The notes under the pieces were generated by a model. It had not been told where the DNA came from. It saw nothing but the letters and a program-made list of their open reading frames with translations, and searched no databases. From Tragulus kanchil (Eukaryota > Chordata > Mammalia > Artiodactyla > Tragulidae), in contig JAIOJX010000026.1 in assembly GCA_022376925.1 (NCBI GenBank), positions 201,290,400 to 201,354,399 of the forward strand: DNA of 64,000 nucleotides. The letters are read 5' to 3'. The position numbers and the translations under genes were made by a program. The first letter of the stretch is position 1; each line of letters begins with the position of its first letter. Shown in pieces: positions 11,896 through 23,209 of the stretch.

Positions 11896-12788
11896 AATAA
11901 ATGATCAGTGGTTTGAAATTTGATAGTATGTTTCATTTAAGGCCTTTAAAATGTTAATAACTTTTTTCTTCCATAACACCCATTTTTTAATTTGGAAAAT
12001 AGTGAGTAGAAAAATAAGTCTTTGTGTATTGGCCTTTAACAGGATGGTTCTGTAGCCCAGGAGAAAACACTATTAAGAATATTGCTTCGTGAGCAAAGGT
12101 TTGTCACCTCGCCTTGGCATCAGGGTCTGTTGACAAAACCACTGATGATCTAAAAGCCAACTTCGAAGGAAGCATGCCAATAAAAGCACCAACTGTAATC
12201 AGTTTCAAAATGACTTACATGATGTGAATGGAGGCATTGCCTGCCTGCTAATAGGAAGGGCTGGCAAACATGCAACTCCCACCTGCCAGCCTAGAGGATG
12301 TTCTTTTATTGCAGCTCTAATCCTGAGTCATACGTTGGCTCCTTTCCTCTATTTCTTTCTTTTTTTGTCTTTCTTTCTCTTACCCTTGGGACTTTCTTCT
12401 CAAGAGTAATATAAACAACAACAATAACAACAAAACATGGAAGGGAATCATGGAGTCATGGGGTACAGAAGGACAGGAGAACACCTGCCCCTGTCAAAGG
12501 GGCCAGGTGCCTGAGATTAAGGATAAAGGTGACTGATCACAGAAAGCTAAAAAACATGTACAGTGATGGAGAAATGAGGAGAAACAACTCCAGATGACTG
12601 ACACAGCTGGATGTGAAGGAAAAGTGGTCAGCATGTATCACCAGGAGTCAGAAAGAAGGGGGTTTTTCTAAGGGACCAAGACTCTGAGAGATGAAGTCAC
12701 TTGGCTTAATGGTAGTGATATAGCATTTTCCCATTACCACTTGACACCTAAATCCATGCTTTTTCCACATGTTAATAAGTGATTCTTG

Positions 12789-12993
12789 TTTGCTGTTTAG
12801 TCTCTTCAGTTGTGTCTGACTCTTTTGCGACCCCATGAACTGTAGCCTGCCAGGCTCCTATGTCCATGGGGTTTCCCAGGCAGGAATAGTGGAGTAGGTG
12901 GCCATTTTCTTCACCAGGGGATCTTATCAACCTAAAAATTGAACCCATGCATTTGCAGGTGGATTCTTGATCACTGAGCCACTTGGGAAGCCT
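12789..12993 (-). mobile_element. Bov-A type SINE, duplicate copy
   Basis: Second copy of 11691-11895 through duplication 6. Confidence 0.88.
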
Positions 12994-14608
12994 AATAAAT
13001 GATCAGTGGTTTGAAATTTGATAGTATGTTTCATTTAAGGCCTTTAAAATGTTAATAACTTTTTTCTTCCATAACACCCATTTTTTAATTTGGAAAATAG
13101 TGAGTAGAAAAATAAGTCTTTGTGTATTGGCCTTTAACAGGATGGTTCTGTAGCCCAGGAGAAAACACTATTAAGAATATTGCTTCGTGAGCAAAGGTTT
13201 GTCACCTCGCCTTGGCATCAGGGTCTGTTGACAAAACCACTGATGATCTAAAAGCCAACTTCGAAGGAAGCATGCCAATAAAAGCACCAACTGTAATCAG
13301 TTTCAAAATGACTTACATGATGTGAATGGAGGCATTGCCTGCCTGCTAATAGGAAGGGCTGGCAAACATGCAACTCCCACCTGCCAGCCTAGAGGATGTT
13401 CTTTTATTGCAGCTCTAATCCTGAGTCATACGTTGGCTCCTTTCCTCTATTTCTTTCTTTTTTTGTCTTTCTTTCTCTTACCCTTGGGACTTTCTTCTCA
13501 AGAGTAATATAAACAACAACAATAACAACAAAACATGGAAGGGAATCATGGAGTCATGGGGTACAGAAGGACAGGAGAACACCTGCCCCTGTCAAAGGGG
13601 CCAGGTGCCTGAGATTAAGGATAAAGGTGACTGATCACAGAAAGCTAAAAAACATGTACAGTGATGGAGAAATGAGGAGAAACAACTCCAGATGACTGAC
13701 ACAGCTGGATGTGAAGGAAAAGTGGTCAGCATGTATCACCAGGAGTCAGAAAGAAGGGTGGAAATACTCCATCCTCTACTCTTTTAAAACCATAATGTTT
13801 ACATAGCCTGGCAACTAACTGATTTTTCTGACCTTGGAACATGCTACTTTATGCTTTGTTTCATTCCCTAAATACAAGTGTTGAACAAAAGAGAACCAGT
13901 CTTACAGACGGCGTTGAAACGTATGGCTTTGGGAGACCCAGAAATTCCAGTGTATGCTGAGAAGTTTTGTAAATCTTGTGGGAAGTTTTGTGGCTGCGTG
14001 ATCCTGGCTTCTGGGAGCTTCTCCAGTAAGTGAAGCCCACTGACTCCCCCCGTGACTAAAACCACAACCATCCTTTCAGGGGCTAAGGAGATAAACAATA
14101 TCTCCGCCTGCTGGGAGAGCCCTCAGAGGGGAGCATTTAGGGGACTAGAGAGAGGGAATTTTGGAGGAACTTGGGCAAGTCGCTTATAGAATGAAGAGTA
14201 AGGAGAAATCCTACTTGACCAAAGGCTATTTATAGATGTGGTACATTAATTCTGTATTTCACCAGGCACAAGGTTACTTGGACCTTGGCTTGAAAAAAAA
14301 TGAGAATTTCTGATAACAGGAGAAAAAGATTGAAAAATTAAGCCCAGGACTAAAAACAATCATGCCATCTTATTGTTACAGAGATAATATGAAGATCTAT
14401 CTGTTGTGAGAGAAATGGACCACAGCTTGGAGAGGCAGTCATGGTAGGAGGGACTATAGAACCAGAGTGACTGGGAGAGAATAGCAACTGAGCCATGGGA
14501 ATGGAAGGCTACTGAGGGCAATTGGACCATCACAGCTGCCTTGGTATCCAATAACCATCTAGCTTTCCAAAAGACCTGAGTCTGAATGTGTCTTTGGTCT
14601 TTATAGTC

Positions 14609-14748
14609 TTTTTAAAAATATTTATTTACTTATTTGGTTGCACCAGGTGTTAGTTGTAGCATATTCTCAGGCCAGGGATCAAACCTGTCCCCCCTGCATT
14701 GGAAATACAGAGGCTTACCTACTGGAACACCAGGGAGTTAAGTCCCTG
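14609..14748 (-). mobile_element. CHR-type SINE
   Basis: Reverse orientation tRNA-derived SINE (GCCAGGGATCAAACCTG, ACACCAGGGA at the head). A 13-base target repeat GGTCTTTATAGTC is at 14596-14608; the matching right-hand repeat is damaged in this copy but clean after the duplicate. Confidence 0.75.
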
Positions 14749-15730
14749 GCTTATAGTCCTCAGCAGCTCATAGAACTGACGCTAAAAGCTGGAAATGAGG
14801 AGAAACAACTCCAGATGACTGACACAGCTGGATGTGAAGGAAAAGTGGTCAGCATGTATCACCAGGAGTCAGAAAGAAGGGTGGAAATACTCCATCCTCT
14901 ACTCTTTTAAAACCATAATGTTTACATAGCCTGGCAACTAACTGATTTTTCTGACCTTGGAACATGCTACTTTATGCTTTGTTTCATTCCCTAAATACAA
15001 GTGTTGAACAAAAGAGAACCAGTCTTACAGACGGCGTTGAAACGTATGGCTTTGGGAGACCCAGAAATTCCAGTGTATGCTGAGAAGTTTTGTAAATCTT
15101 GTGGGAAGTTTTGTGGCTGCGTGATCCTGGCTTCTGGGAGCTTCTCCAGTAAGTGAAGCCCACTGACTCCCCCCGTGACTAAAACCACAACCATCCTTTC
15201 AGGGGCTAAGGAGATAAACAATATCTCCGCCTGCTGGGAGAGCCCTCAGAGGGGAGCATTTGGGGGACTAGAGAGGGAATTTTGGAGGAACTTGGGCAAG
15301 TCGCTTATAGAATGAAGAGTAAGGAGAAATCCTACTTGACCAAAGGCTATTTATAGATGTGGTACATTAATTCTGTATTTCACCAGGCACAAGGTTACTT
15401 GGACCTTGGCTTGAAAAAAAATGAGAATTTCTGATAACAGGAGAAAAAGATTGAAAAATTAAGCCCAGGACTAAAAACAATCATGCCATCTTATTGTTAC
15501 AGAGATAATATGAAGATCTATCTGTTGTGAGAGAAATGGACCACAGCTTGGAGAGGCAGTCATGGTAGGAGGGACTATAGAACCAGAGTGACTGGGAGAG
15601 AATAGCAACTGAGCCATGGGAATGGAAGGCTACTGAGGGCAATTGGACCATCACAGCTGCCTTGGTATCCAATAACCATCTAGCTTTCCAAAAGACCTGA
15701 GTCTGAATGTGTCTTTGGTCTTTATAGTCT

Positions 15731-15868
15731 TTTTAAAAATATTTATTTACTTATTTGGTTGCACCAGGTGTTAGTTGTAGCATATTCTCAGGCCAGGGAT
15801 CAAACCTGTCCCCCCTGCATTGGAAATACAGAGGCTTAGCTACTGGAACACCAGGGAAGTAAGTCCCT
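15731..15868 (-). mobile_element. CHR-type SINE, duplicate copy
   Basis: Second copy of 14609-14748 through duplication 7, with intact right target repeat GGTCTTTATAGTC at 15869-15881. Confidence 0.75.
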
Positions 15869-16092
15869 GGTCTTTATAGTCCTCAGCAGCTCATAGAACT
15901 GAAAACATGATGGCCATTTCTCCTTCTAAATTGTGCTAGCATTCCAGAAGCTCTGTGTGTGTGAGAGAGGAGGAGAGAAATGAGCCCTATCACTCCCACC
16001 TCTGTTTTTCCTCCTAGGAAGTATTAGGATCTCAGATATATTAGAGACAGCATAATTGTATAGTTGATTAAATAAAGCTATATTTGTAGCCA

Positions 16093-16500
16093 GTGGTTTC
16101 TATGGGTGAATCATGTCCACTCAAAGTTTATATAGAATTAATCTTGTTACAGTCCTAAGCCCCCATGTGACTATGTTTGAAGTTAGGGGTTTTAGAGGTA
16201 ATTAAGGTTAAATGAAGTCATGAGGGTGGGGTCCTAATCTGGTAGAATTGGTGGCCTTTTAAGAAGAGGAAGAAAAAGAGATTTCTTGCTCCTTCCCTGT
16301 GCGCACTTGGAGGAAGGGCCATATAAGGATCCCTGAGAAGGTGACCATCTACAAGCTGGAATGGGAACCTTCATCAGAACCTGACAATGCTGGCACCCTG
16401 ATTTCAGATTTTTTAGCCGGCAGACTATGAGAAAATAAATTTCTGTTAAGACACCTAGTCCGTTGTATTTTGTTATGGCAGCCTTAGGTGACTAATACAG
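16093..16500 (+). mobile_element. MaLR (MLT1-type) LTR
   Basis: Near full-length ancient LTR: TGTGACTATGTTTGAAGT, GAGGTAATTAAGGTTAAATG, TTAAGAAGAGGAAG, an LTR polyadenylation word GAGAAAATAAATTTCTG, and end GACTAATACA. No internal viral genes are seen. Confidence 0.75.
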
Positions 16501-17197
16501 TGGGAACAAGACCAAAGTAGGAACCTAGATCTGACTCCTGGCCATATACATTTTTTGCTCTTTTTAAGATTTATTCACCAGTTCTCTTTTATTTTTGTTC
16601 TCCCTTTCTCTTTCTCTCTCCCTTCTCTCCATATGTTTTCCTAAGTGTTGTCTCTTGTATCTCTTCCAGCTGGCCTAGTGATGACAGAGCTTGGCCACAT
16701 GGAATTTAGAAGTGGTTGTTCAGAGGGCTAGGAACCATTAGGCAGGGGATTTCTGTGTGCTGCTACAGGAGTCCCCACATCCCTTTGTAGTATTCATATT
16801 CGACTTTAAAGTTCTGTATTTTCCCTTAAAGTGTAAGCTCCATGAAGACAAAGGCTTTTTGTCTTGTCCATTGCTATATTTATAGCCTCTAGCACAGGGA
16901 AAATGACCCGCTGTACTTTCTGTCACAATTCTGCCATATATCTGGTTTAATAAGGTTCATGAAGGACCTACAACCTACTTTCGTTGTCACAATTCTCATA
17001 GAACTGAAAACATGATGGCCATTTCTCCTTCTAAATTGTGCTAGCATTCCAGAAGCTCTGTGTGGGTGAGAGGAGCAGAGAAATGAGCCCTATCACTCCC
17101 ACCTCTGTTTTTCCTCCTAGGAAGTATTAGGATCTCAGATATATTAGAGACAGCATAATTGTATAGTTGATTAAATAAAGCTATATTTGTAGCCAGT

Positions 17198-17605
17198 GGT
17201 TTCTATGGGTGAATCATGTCCACTCAAAGTTTATATAGAATTAATCTTGTTACAGTCCTAAGCCCCCATGTGACTATGTTTGAAGTTAGGGGTTTTAGAG
17301 GTAATTAAGGTTAAATGAAGTCATGAGGGTGGGGTCCTAATCTGGTAGAATTGGTGGCCTTTTAAGAAGAGGAAGAAAAAGAGATTTCTTGCCCCTTTCC
17401 CCTGTGCGCACTTGGAGGAAGGGCCATATAAGGATCCCTGAGAAGGTGACCATCTACAAGCTGGAATGGGAACCTTCATCAGAACCTGACAATGCTGGCA
17501 CCCTGATTTCAGATTTTTTAGCCGGCAGACTATGAGAAAATAAATTTCTGTTAAGACACCTAGTCCGTTGTATTTTGTTATGGCAGCCTTAGGTGACTAA
17601 TACAG
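17198..17605 (+). mobile_element. MaLR (MLT1-type) LTR, duplicate copy
   Basis: Second copy of the LTR at 16093-16500 through duplication 8, with a small C-run difference near 17395. Confidence 0.75.
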
Positions 17606-18110
17606 TGGGAACAAGACCAAAGTAGGAACCTAGATCTGACTCCTGGCCATATACATTTTTTGCTCTTTTTAAGATTTATTCACCAGTTCTCTTTTATTTT
17701 TGTTCTCCCTTTCTCTTTCTCTCTCCCTTCTCTCCATATGTTTTCCTAAGTGTTGTCTCTTGTATCTCTTCCAGCTGGCCTAGTGATGACAGAGCTTGGC
17801 CACATGGAATTTAGAAGTGGTTGTTCAGAGGGCTAGGAACCATTAGGCAGGGGATTTCTGTGTGCTGCTACAGGAGTCCCCACATCCCTTTGTAGTATTC
17901 ATATTCGACTTTAAAGTTCTGTATTTTCCCTTAAAGTGTAAGCTCCATGAAGACAAAGGCTTTTTGTCTTGTCCATTGCTATATTTATAGCCTCTAGCAC
18001 AGGGAAAATGACCCGCTGTACTTTCTGTCACAATTCTGCCATATATCTGGTTTAATAAGGTTCATGAAGGACCTACAACCTAGGCATTGTTCTCATGGTA
18101 TATAGTACTG

Positions 18111-18322
18111 GTATGTGTTCAGTCACTTCAGTTGTGTCCTACTCCTTGCAACCCTATGGACTGTGGTCTGCCAGGCTCCTCTATGCATGGGATTCTCCAG
18201 CCAAGAATACTGGAGTGGGTTACCATGCCCTCCTCTAGGGAGTCTTCCTGACTGAGGGATCAAACCTGTGTCTCCTGCATCGGCAGAGAGATCATATGCT
18301 GCTGAGCCACTGGGGAAGCCCC
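18111..18322 (-). mobile_element. Bov-A type SINE
   Basis: Reverse orientation: TTCAGTTGTGTCCTACTCC, GGACTGTGGTCTGCCAGG, AAGAATACTGGAGTGGGTT, GGGATCAAACCTGTGTC, TGGGGAAGCCCC. Confidence 0.9.
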
Positions 18323-18334
18323 AGTAATGGTATA

Positions 18335-18496
18335 GTGATTCTCAAAGTGTAGCTCTTGAACCAAAAGCATCAATATCACCTGGGACCTTGTAAGAAATAC
18401 AAGTTCTTGGATCTGGCCCCAGACCTAGAGAATCAGAAACTCTGGGGGCAAGGTGCAGCATCTGTATTTTCAACTCAGGCTTTGCAATACTGATGA
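18335..18496 (+). mobile_element. MER5-type hAT DNA transposon fragment
   Basis: GTGATTCTCAAAGTGTAGCT, ATCACCTGGGACCTTGTAAG and ATCAGAAACTCTGGGGGC in order match the non-autonomous MER5 elements. A possible right end with CAGGTGATTCTAAT lies at about 18765. Repeated at 19408-19569. Confidence 0.7.
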
Positions 18497-19183
18497 CCTC
18501 AGTCATTTATTACTGTATTCATTCTTCTGTCTCAGTGGAAGGAATCCTTAATGCCCAGCACCTGGGTATTGCCAACAGCTCTTAGTAACTCTGAGTTGCT
18601 CAAGCTTAAACTCCATGTGCTTCAGCACATTGGAACCAATGAATCACATTGGAATCACATTGAAAACAAAGTGCCTCGAAGGTACCCAACACGTGGCTCC
18701 TCTCCTAGAAGCTCTGCTTCATCTAGCTCTGCCTGTGATCTGGGCATGAATGATTTAAAAGCTCTTCAGGTGATTCTAATATGTAGTCAAGGTTAAGCGC
18801 CAGTGAGATCGCTGGAAGACTAGGAAGGGAAAGAGGAATTGAAACTGAGTGCCCCGAAAGGGGTTGAAGTATTAGACTGAGTCACATGAAGTTGCTATGG
18901 TTATAAGTCAACCTCGGTTAAATGTTGGCAATTATATGTGGTTTGGCCTATTGAATGTTCTTAGCTCCCAAACAAAAGTAGTCATGGTCCATCCAACCAA
19001 AGGGCCCAGAAAGAAAGAAATTATAATAAACCAGATCTGTTCAACTGAAGCAGAATCCATTGCTATATTTATAGCCTCTAGCACAGAATTGTACTTTCTG
19101 TCACAATTCTGCCATATATCTGGTTTAATAAGGTTCATGAAGGACCTACAACCTAGGCATTGTTCTCATGGTATATAGTACTG

Positions 19184-19395
19184 GTATGTGTTCAGTCACT
19201 TCAGTTGTGTCCTACTCCTTGCAACCCTATGGACTGTGGTCTGCCAGGCTCCTCTATGCATGGGATTCTCCAGCCAAGAATACTGGAGTGGGTTACCATG
19301 CCCTCCTCTAGGGAGTCTTCCTGACTGAGGGATCAAACCTGTGTCTCCTGCATCGGCAGAGAGATCATATGCTGCTGAGCCACTGGGGAAGCCCC
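19184..19395 (-). mobile_element. Bov-A type SINE, duplicate copy
   Basis: Second copy of 18111-18322 through duplication 9. Confidence 0.9.
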
Positions 19396-20163
19396 AGTAA
19401 TGGTATAGTGATTCTCAAAGTGTAGCTCTTGAACCAAAAGCATCAATATCACCTGGGACCTTGTAAGAAATACAAGTTCTTGGATCTGGCCCCAGACCTA
19501 GAGAATCAGAAACTCTGGGGGCAAGGTGCAGCATCTGTATTTTCAACTCAGGCTTTGCAATACTGATGACCTCAGTCATTTATTACTGTATTCATTCTTC
19601 TGTCTCAGTGGAAGGAATCCTTAATGCCCAGCACCTGGGTATTGCCAACAGCTCTTAGTAACTCTGAGTTGCTCAAGCTTAAACTCCATGTGCTTCAGCA
19701 CATTGGAACCAATGAATCACATTGGAATCACATTGAAAACAAAGTGCCTCGAAGGTACCCAACACGTGGCTCCTCTCCTAGAAGCTCTGCTTCATCTAGC
19801 TCTGCCTGTGATCTGGGCATGAATGATTTAAAAGCTCTTCAGGTGATTCTAATATGTAGTCAAGGTTAAGCGCCAGTGAGATCGCTGGAAGACTAGGAAG
19901 GGAAAGAGGAATTGAAACTGAGTGCCCCGAAAGGGGTTGAAGTATTAGACTGAGTCACATGAAGTTGCTATGGTTATAAGTCAACCTCGGTTAAATGTTG
20001 GCAATTATATGTGGTTTGGCCTATTGAATGTTCTTAGCTCCCAAACAAAAGTAGTCATGGTCCATCCAACCAAAGGGCCCAGAAAGAAAGAAATTATAAT
20101 AAACCAGATCTGTTCAACTGAAGCAGAATCCATTATCTTCACACCTAAAAAATAGAACTGCTG

Positions 20164-20286
20164 GAAATTTCCTGGTGGTCCGGTGGTTAGGACTCAGCAA
20201 TTTCACTGCTGGGGCCTGGGTTTGATCCTTGGTCAGAGGAACTAACATTCCACAAGCTGTGTGGTTAGTTAAAAAAAAAAAAAAAA
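20164..20286 (+). mobile_element. CHR-type SINE with poly-A tail
   Basis: TTTCCTGGTGGTCCGGTGGT, GGGTTTGATCCTTGGTCAG, GGAACTAACATTCC, ending in a 16-base A run. Repeated at 21276-21398. Confidence 0.85.
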
Positions 20287-20882
20287 GGAAATACTCCTGT
20301 GAATTTTGATTACTTTCCTCAAGAGCTGGAGTCACAAACTTTTCTGCAAAGGGCCTGATTATAAATGTTTTAGGATTTGCAGGCTGCATGGGGTCTCTTG
20401 CCGCTCCTCAACTCTGCCATTGTACTAGGCAATCAGCCAGAGACAACATGTAAATGAAAGCGCATGACTGTATTCTAAGAAAACTATGTTTGCTAAAACA
20501 GACAGATCTGACCAGAGGCCATAATTTTGTTGACCCTTGTCCTAGTTTAGGAGTTTTCTGGAAGAATGCTAGATATAAGTTGTCTAAGACTTTTGCATGA
20601 TGAAACAACTGACAGTTGACTTAAGTAAAGTTATACAAATTAGCTGTAAGACACAAAGAGAGCCTCCACATATCAATTGGCTATCAAGTGATATAATGTA
20701 GTATTGTGAGCTCCTTGGAACAGAAGGACTCCCGTTTAGGCAGCAGGTTATGAGTCATGGGGACTGAAATGGGAGGAGTCCCAAAGTGTGGGAAGTCCAT
20801 TTCCCTTTTTATACAATTAGTGTGTAACAAATGTTGCTATTTAGTTTGCTAGGGCTACCATTAACAAAGTGACACAGACTGT

Positions 20883-21113
20883 ATTTTTTTTTTTCGGCCA
20901 CTTCTGTTGATCTTTCATTTATCTATTTCCATCCATCTTTGTTCCTTGGCCTGCGTGGGCCTCCCTTCGCAGTGGCCTCTCTCGTCACAGAGCACCGGCT
21001 GTGGGTGCATGCTCTCCAGAGCTCCAGCTCGGTAATTGGGCACATTGATCCAGTCGCTCAGCGGCATGTGGGATCTTCCCAGGCCATGGTTCGAACCGGC
21101 GCCCCTTGCACTG
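20883..21113 (-). mobile_element. CHR-type SINE, truncated by duplication 10
   Basis: Reverse orientation, begins at the T run and ends at CCCCTTGCACTG where the left copy of the duplication stops. The complete element is at 21995-22267. Confidence 0.88.
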
Positions 21114-21275
21114 AATTGGCAATTATATGTGGTTTGGCCTATTGAATGTTCTTAGCCCCCAAAAAGTCATGGTCCATCCAACCAAAGGGCCCAGAAAGAA
21201 AGAAATTATAATAAACCAGATCTGTTCAACTGAAGCAGAATCCATTATCTTCACACCTAAAAAATAGAACTGCTG

Positions 21276-21398
21276 GAAATTTCCTGGTGGTCCGGTGGTT
21301 AGGACTCAGCAATTTCACTGCTGGGGCCTGGGTTTGATCCTTGGTCAGAGGAACTAACATTCCACAAGCTGTGTGGTTAGTTAAAAAAAAAAAAAAAA
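21276..21398 (+). mobile_element. CHR-type SINE, duplicate copy
   Basis: Second copy of 20164-20286 through duplication 10. Confidence 0.85.
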
Positions 21399-21954
21399 GG
21401 AAATACTCCTGTGAATTTTGATTACTTTCCTCAAGAGCTGGAGTCACAAACTTTTCTGCAAAGGGCCTGATTATAAATGTTTTAGGATTTGCAGGCTGCA
21501 TGGGGTCTCTTGCCGCTCCTCAACTCTGCCATTGTACTAGGCAATCAGCCAGAGACAACATGTAAATGAAAGCGCATGACTGTATTCTAAGAAAACTATG
21601 TTTGCTAAAACAGACAGATCTGACCAGAGGCCATAATTTTGTTGACCCTTGTCCTAGTTTAGGAGTTTTCTGGAAGAATGCTAGATATAAGTTGTCTAAG
21701 ACTTTTGCATGATGAAACAACTGACAGTTGACTTAAGTAAAGTTATACAAATTAGCTGTAAGACACAAAGAGAGCCTCCACATATCAATTGGCTATCAAG
21801 TGATATAATGTAGTATTGTGAGCTCCTTGGAACAGAAGGACTCCCGTTTAGGCAGCAGGTTATGAGTCATGGGGACTGAAATGGGAGGAGTCCCAAAGTG
21901 TGGGAAGTCCATTTCCCTTTTTATACAATTAGTGTGTAACAAATGTTGCTATTT

Positions 21955-22600
21955 AGTTTGCTAGGGCTACCATTAACAAAGTGACACAGACTGTATTTTT
22001 TTTTTTCGGCCACTTCTGTTGATCTTTCATTTATCTATTTCCATCCATCTTTGTTCCTTGGCCTGCGTGGGCCTCCCTTCGCAGTGGCCTCTCTCGTCAC
22101 AGAGCACCGGCTGTGGGTGCATGCTCTCCAGAGCTCCAGCTCGGTAATTGGGCACATTGATCCAGTCGCTCAGCGGCATGTGGGATCTTCCCAGGCCATG
22201 GTTCGAACCGGCGCCCCTTGCACTGCAATATGCTGTCCTTACACACTGGACCAACAGGGAAACCCGACATTGACTGTTTTAAACAATAGAAATTCATTTC
22301 CTCACAGTCTAGAGTTGGAAGTGTGAGAACCAGGTGTTAGCAGGGCTGGACATCTCTGCTCGTGTCTTCACATGGTCTCTCTCTGTGTATCTGTGTCCTG
22401 ATCTCTTCCTATAGTCACAGTTGTCTTATTGGATTAGAATCTACTGGTATGACTTCATTTAACACATGAATGGGAGTCGGGGTATATATATTCAGTCCAC
22501 ATGTGCTGGGGCCTCCCAGGTATTGAGGTTCTAACTTAATACTTCAGAATGTGCCTGTATTTGTAAATAGAATCTTTAAATAGATAATTAAGGTTAAATG
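21955..22600 (-). mobile_element. MLT1-type MaLR LTR, reverse orientation, interrupted by a SINE
   Basis: Left part TTTGCTAGGGCTACCATTAAC; right part AATAGAAATTCATTTCCTC, TCTGTGTCCTGATCTC, TTATTGGATTAGAATC and TAGATAATTAAGGTTAAATG. LTR only, no viral genes. The left part is also repeated at 20843-20882. Confidence 0.6.
21995..22267 (-). mobile_element. CHR-type SINE, full length, inside an MLT1-type LTR
   Basis: Reverse orientation: TTGGCCTGCGTGGGCC, GTCACAGAGCACCGGC, GGTTCGAACCGGCGCC, ending CCAACAGGGAAACCC. Interrupts an LTR between GACACAGACTGT and TGACTGTTTTAAACAATAG. Confidence 0.88.
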
Positions 22601-22734
22601 AAGTTATCAAATGCATTATCTTCACAAGCAATACCCATGTCAGATGTCTTCCTCTAAAATCACTATAATTTCCTAGAGAGTGTCATACTGAATGCAGTTA
22701 AATCAGACAGAGGTGAAATATTGTGTGACATTCC

Positions 22735-23205
22735 TTATATGTGGAATCTAAAACGAGATGATATAAAAGGACTTACAAAACAGAAAGAGACTCAAAGACT
22801 TAGAAAATGAACTTATGGTTGCTACGGAGAAGAGGCAGTAGGGAGTTTGGGATGGTCATGTACACACTGCTCTGTTAAAATGGATAAACAACAAGGAACT
22901 ATTGTACGCACATGGGACTATGCTCAGTGTTATGTGGCAGCCTGGATTGGAGGGAAGTTTGGAGGAGAACAGATACATGTATATGTATGGCTGAATCCCT
23001 TCTCTATTCACCTGAAACTATCGCGACATTGTTATTCTGGCTATGTGCTGTGCCATGCTTTGTCACTGTCATGTCCAACACTTTGTGACCCCATGAACTG
23101 TAGCTCGCAAGACTCCTCTGTCCATGAGGATTCTCTAGGCAAGAATACTGGAGTGCATTAGTGTGCCCATGAATCAATACAAAATAAAAAGTTCAAAAAA
23201 TCACT
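22735..23205 (+). mobile_element. L1 3' end with a nested Bov-A SINE
   Basis: L1 tail words TGGAATCTAAAACGAGATGA, ACTTATGGTTGCTACGG, GTATGGCTGAATCCCTTC, CACCTGAAACTATCGC, and the tail CAATACAAAATAAAAAG. A reverse Bov-A fragment occupies about 23044-23168. Confidence 0.75.
23044..23168 (-). mobile_element. Bov-A SINE fragment nested in L1
   Basis: TTTGTCACTGTCATGTCC, TTTGTGACCCCATGAACTG and AAGAATACTGGAGTGCATT in reverse Bov-A order, splitting the L1 tail. Confidence 0.75.
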
Positions 23206-23209
23206 GTAG

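Larger units (their letters stand above)
11572..13758. repeat. Direct duplication 6 (copies 11572-12660 and 12670-13758)
   Basis: Two 1,089-base copies with a 9-base linker at 12661-12669. Contains a minus-strand Bov-type SINE in each copy. The left copy starts 24 bases before duplication 5 ends, so the blocks tile the sequence. Confidence 0.95.
13669..15902. repeat. Direct duplication 7 (copies 13669-14779 and 14792-15902)
   Basis: Two 1,111-base copies, offset 1,121-1,123, linker 14780-14791. Differences include AGAGAGAG versus AGAGAG and a clean versus damaged target-site repeat next to the SINE. Confidence 0.95.
15890..18082. repeat. Direct duplication 8 (copies 15890-16977 and 16995-18082)
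   Basis: Two 1,088-base copies, offset 1,105, linker 16978-16994. Contains a full MaLR-type LTR in each copy. Confidence 0.95.
17972..20134. repeat. Direct duplication 9 (copies 17972-19061 and 19056-20134)
   Basis: Offset is 1,073 through most of the unit. The right copy begins at a shared TCCATT and lacks an 11-base piece near its start. Contains a Bov-type SINE and a MER5-type fragment twice. Confidence 0.95.
19998..22225. repeat. Direct duplication 10 (copies 19998-21113 and 21116-22225)
   Basis: Offset 1,112. The start of the right copy is again shortened (about six bases lost near 21157). The left copy stops inside a CHR SINE, and the right copy contains all of it. Confidence 0.95.

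Noticed and set aside
16093..17605. A provirus bounded by two LTRs (16093-16500 and 17198-17605)
   Set aside because: The two LTRs are copies made by duplication 8, with the same flanks on each; there is no viral internal region between them.
560..22225. A new class of size-locked tandem duplication or programmed amplification
   Set aside because: The unit length is fixed while the content is arbitrary, restarts fall on a ~1.04-kb grid, junctions are garbled and copies differ in homopolymer length. An assembly artefact explains all of it.
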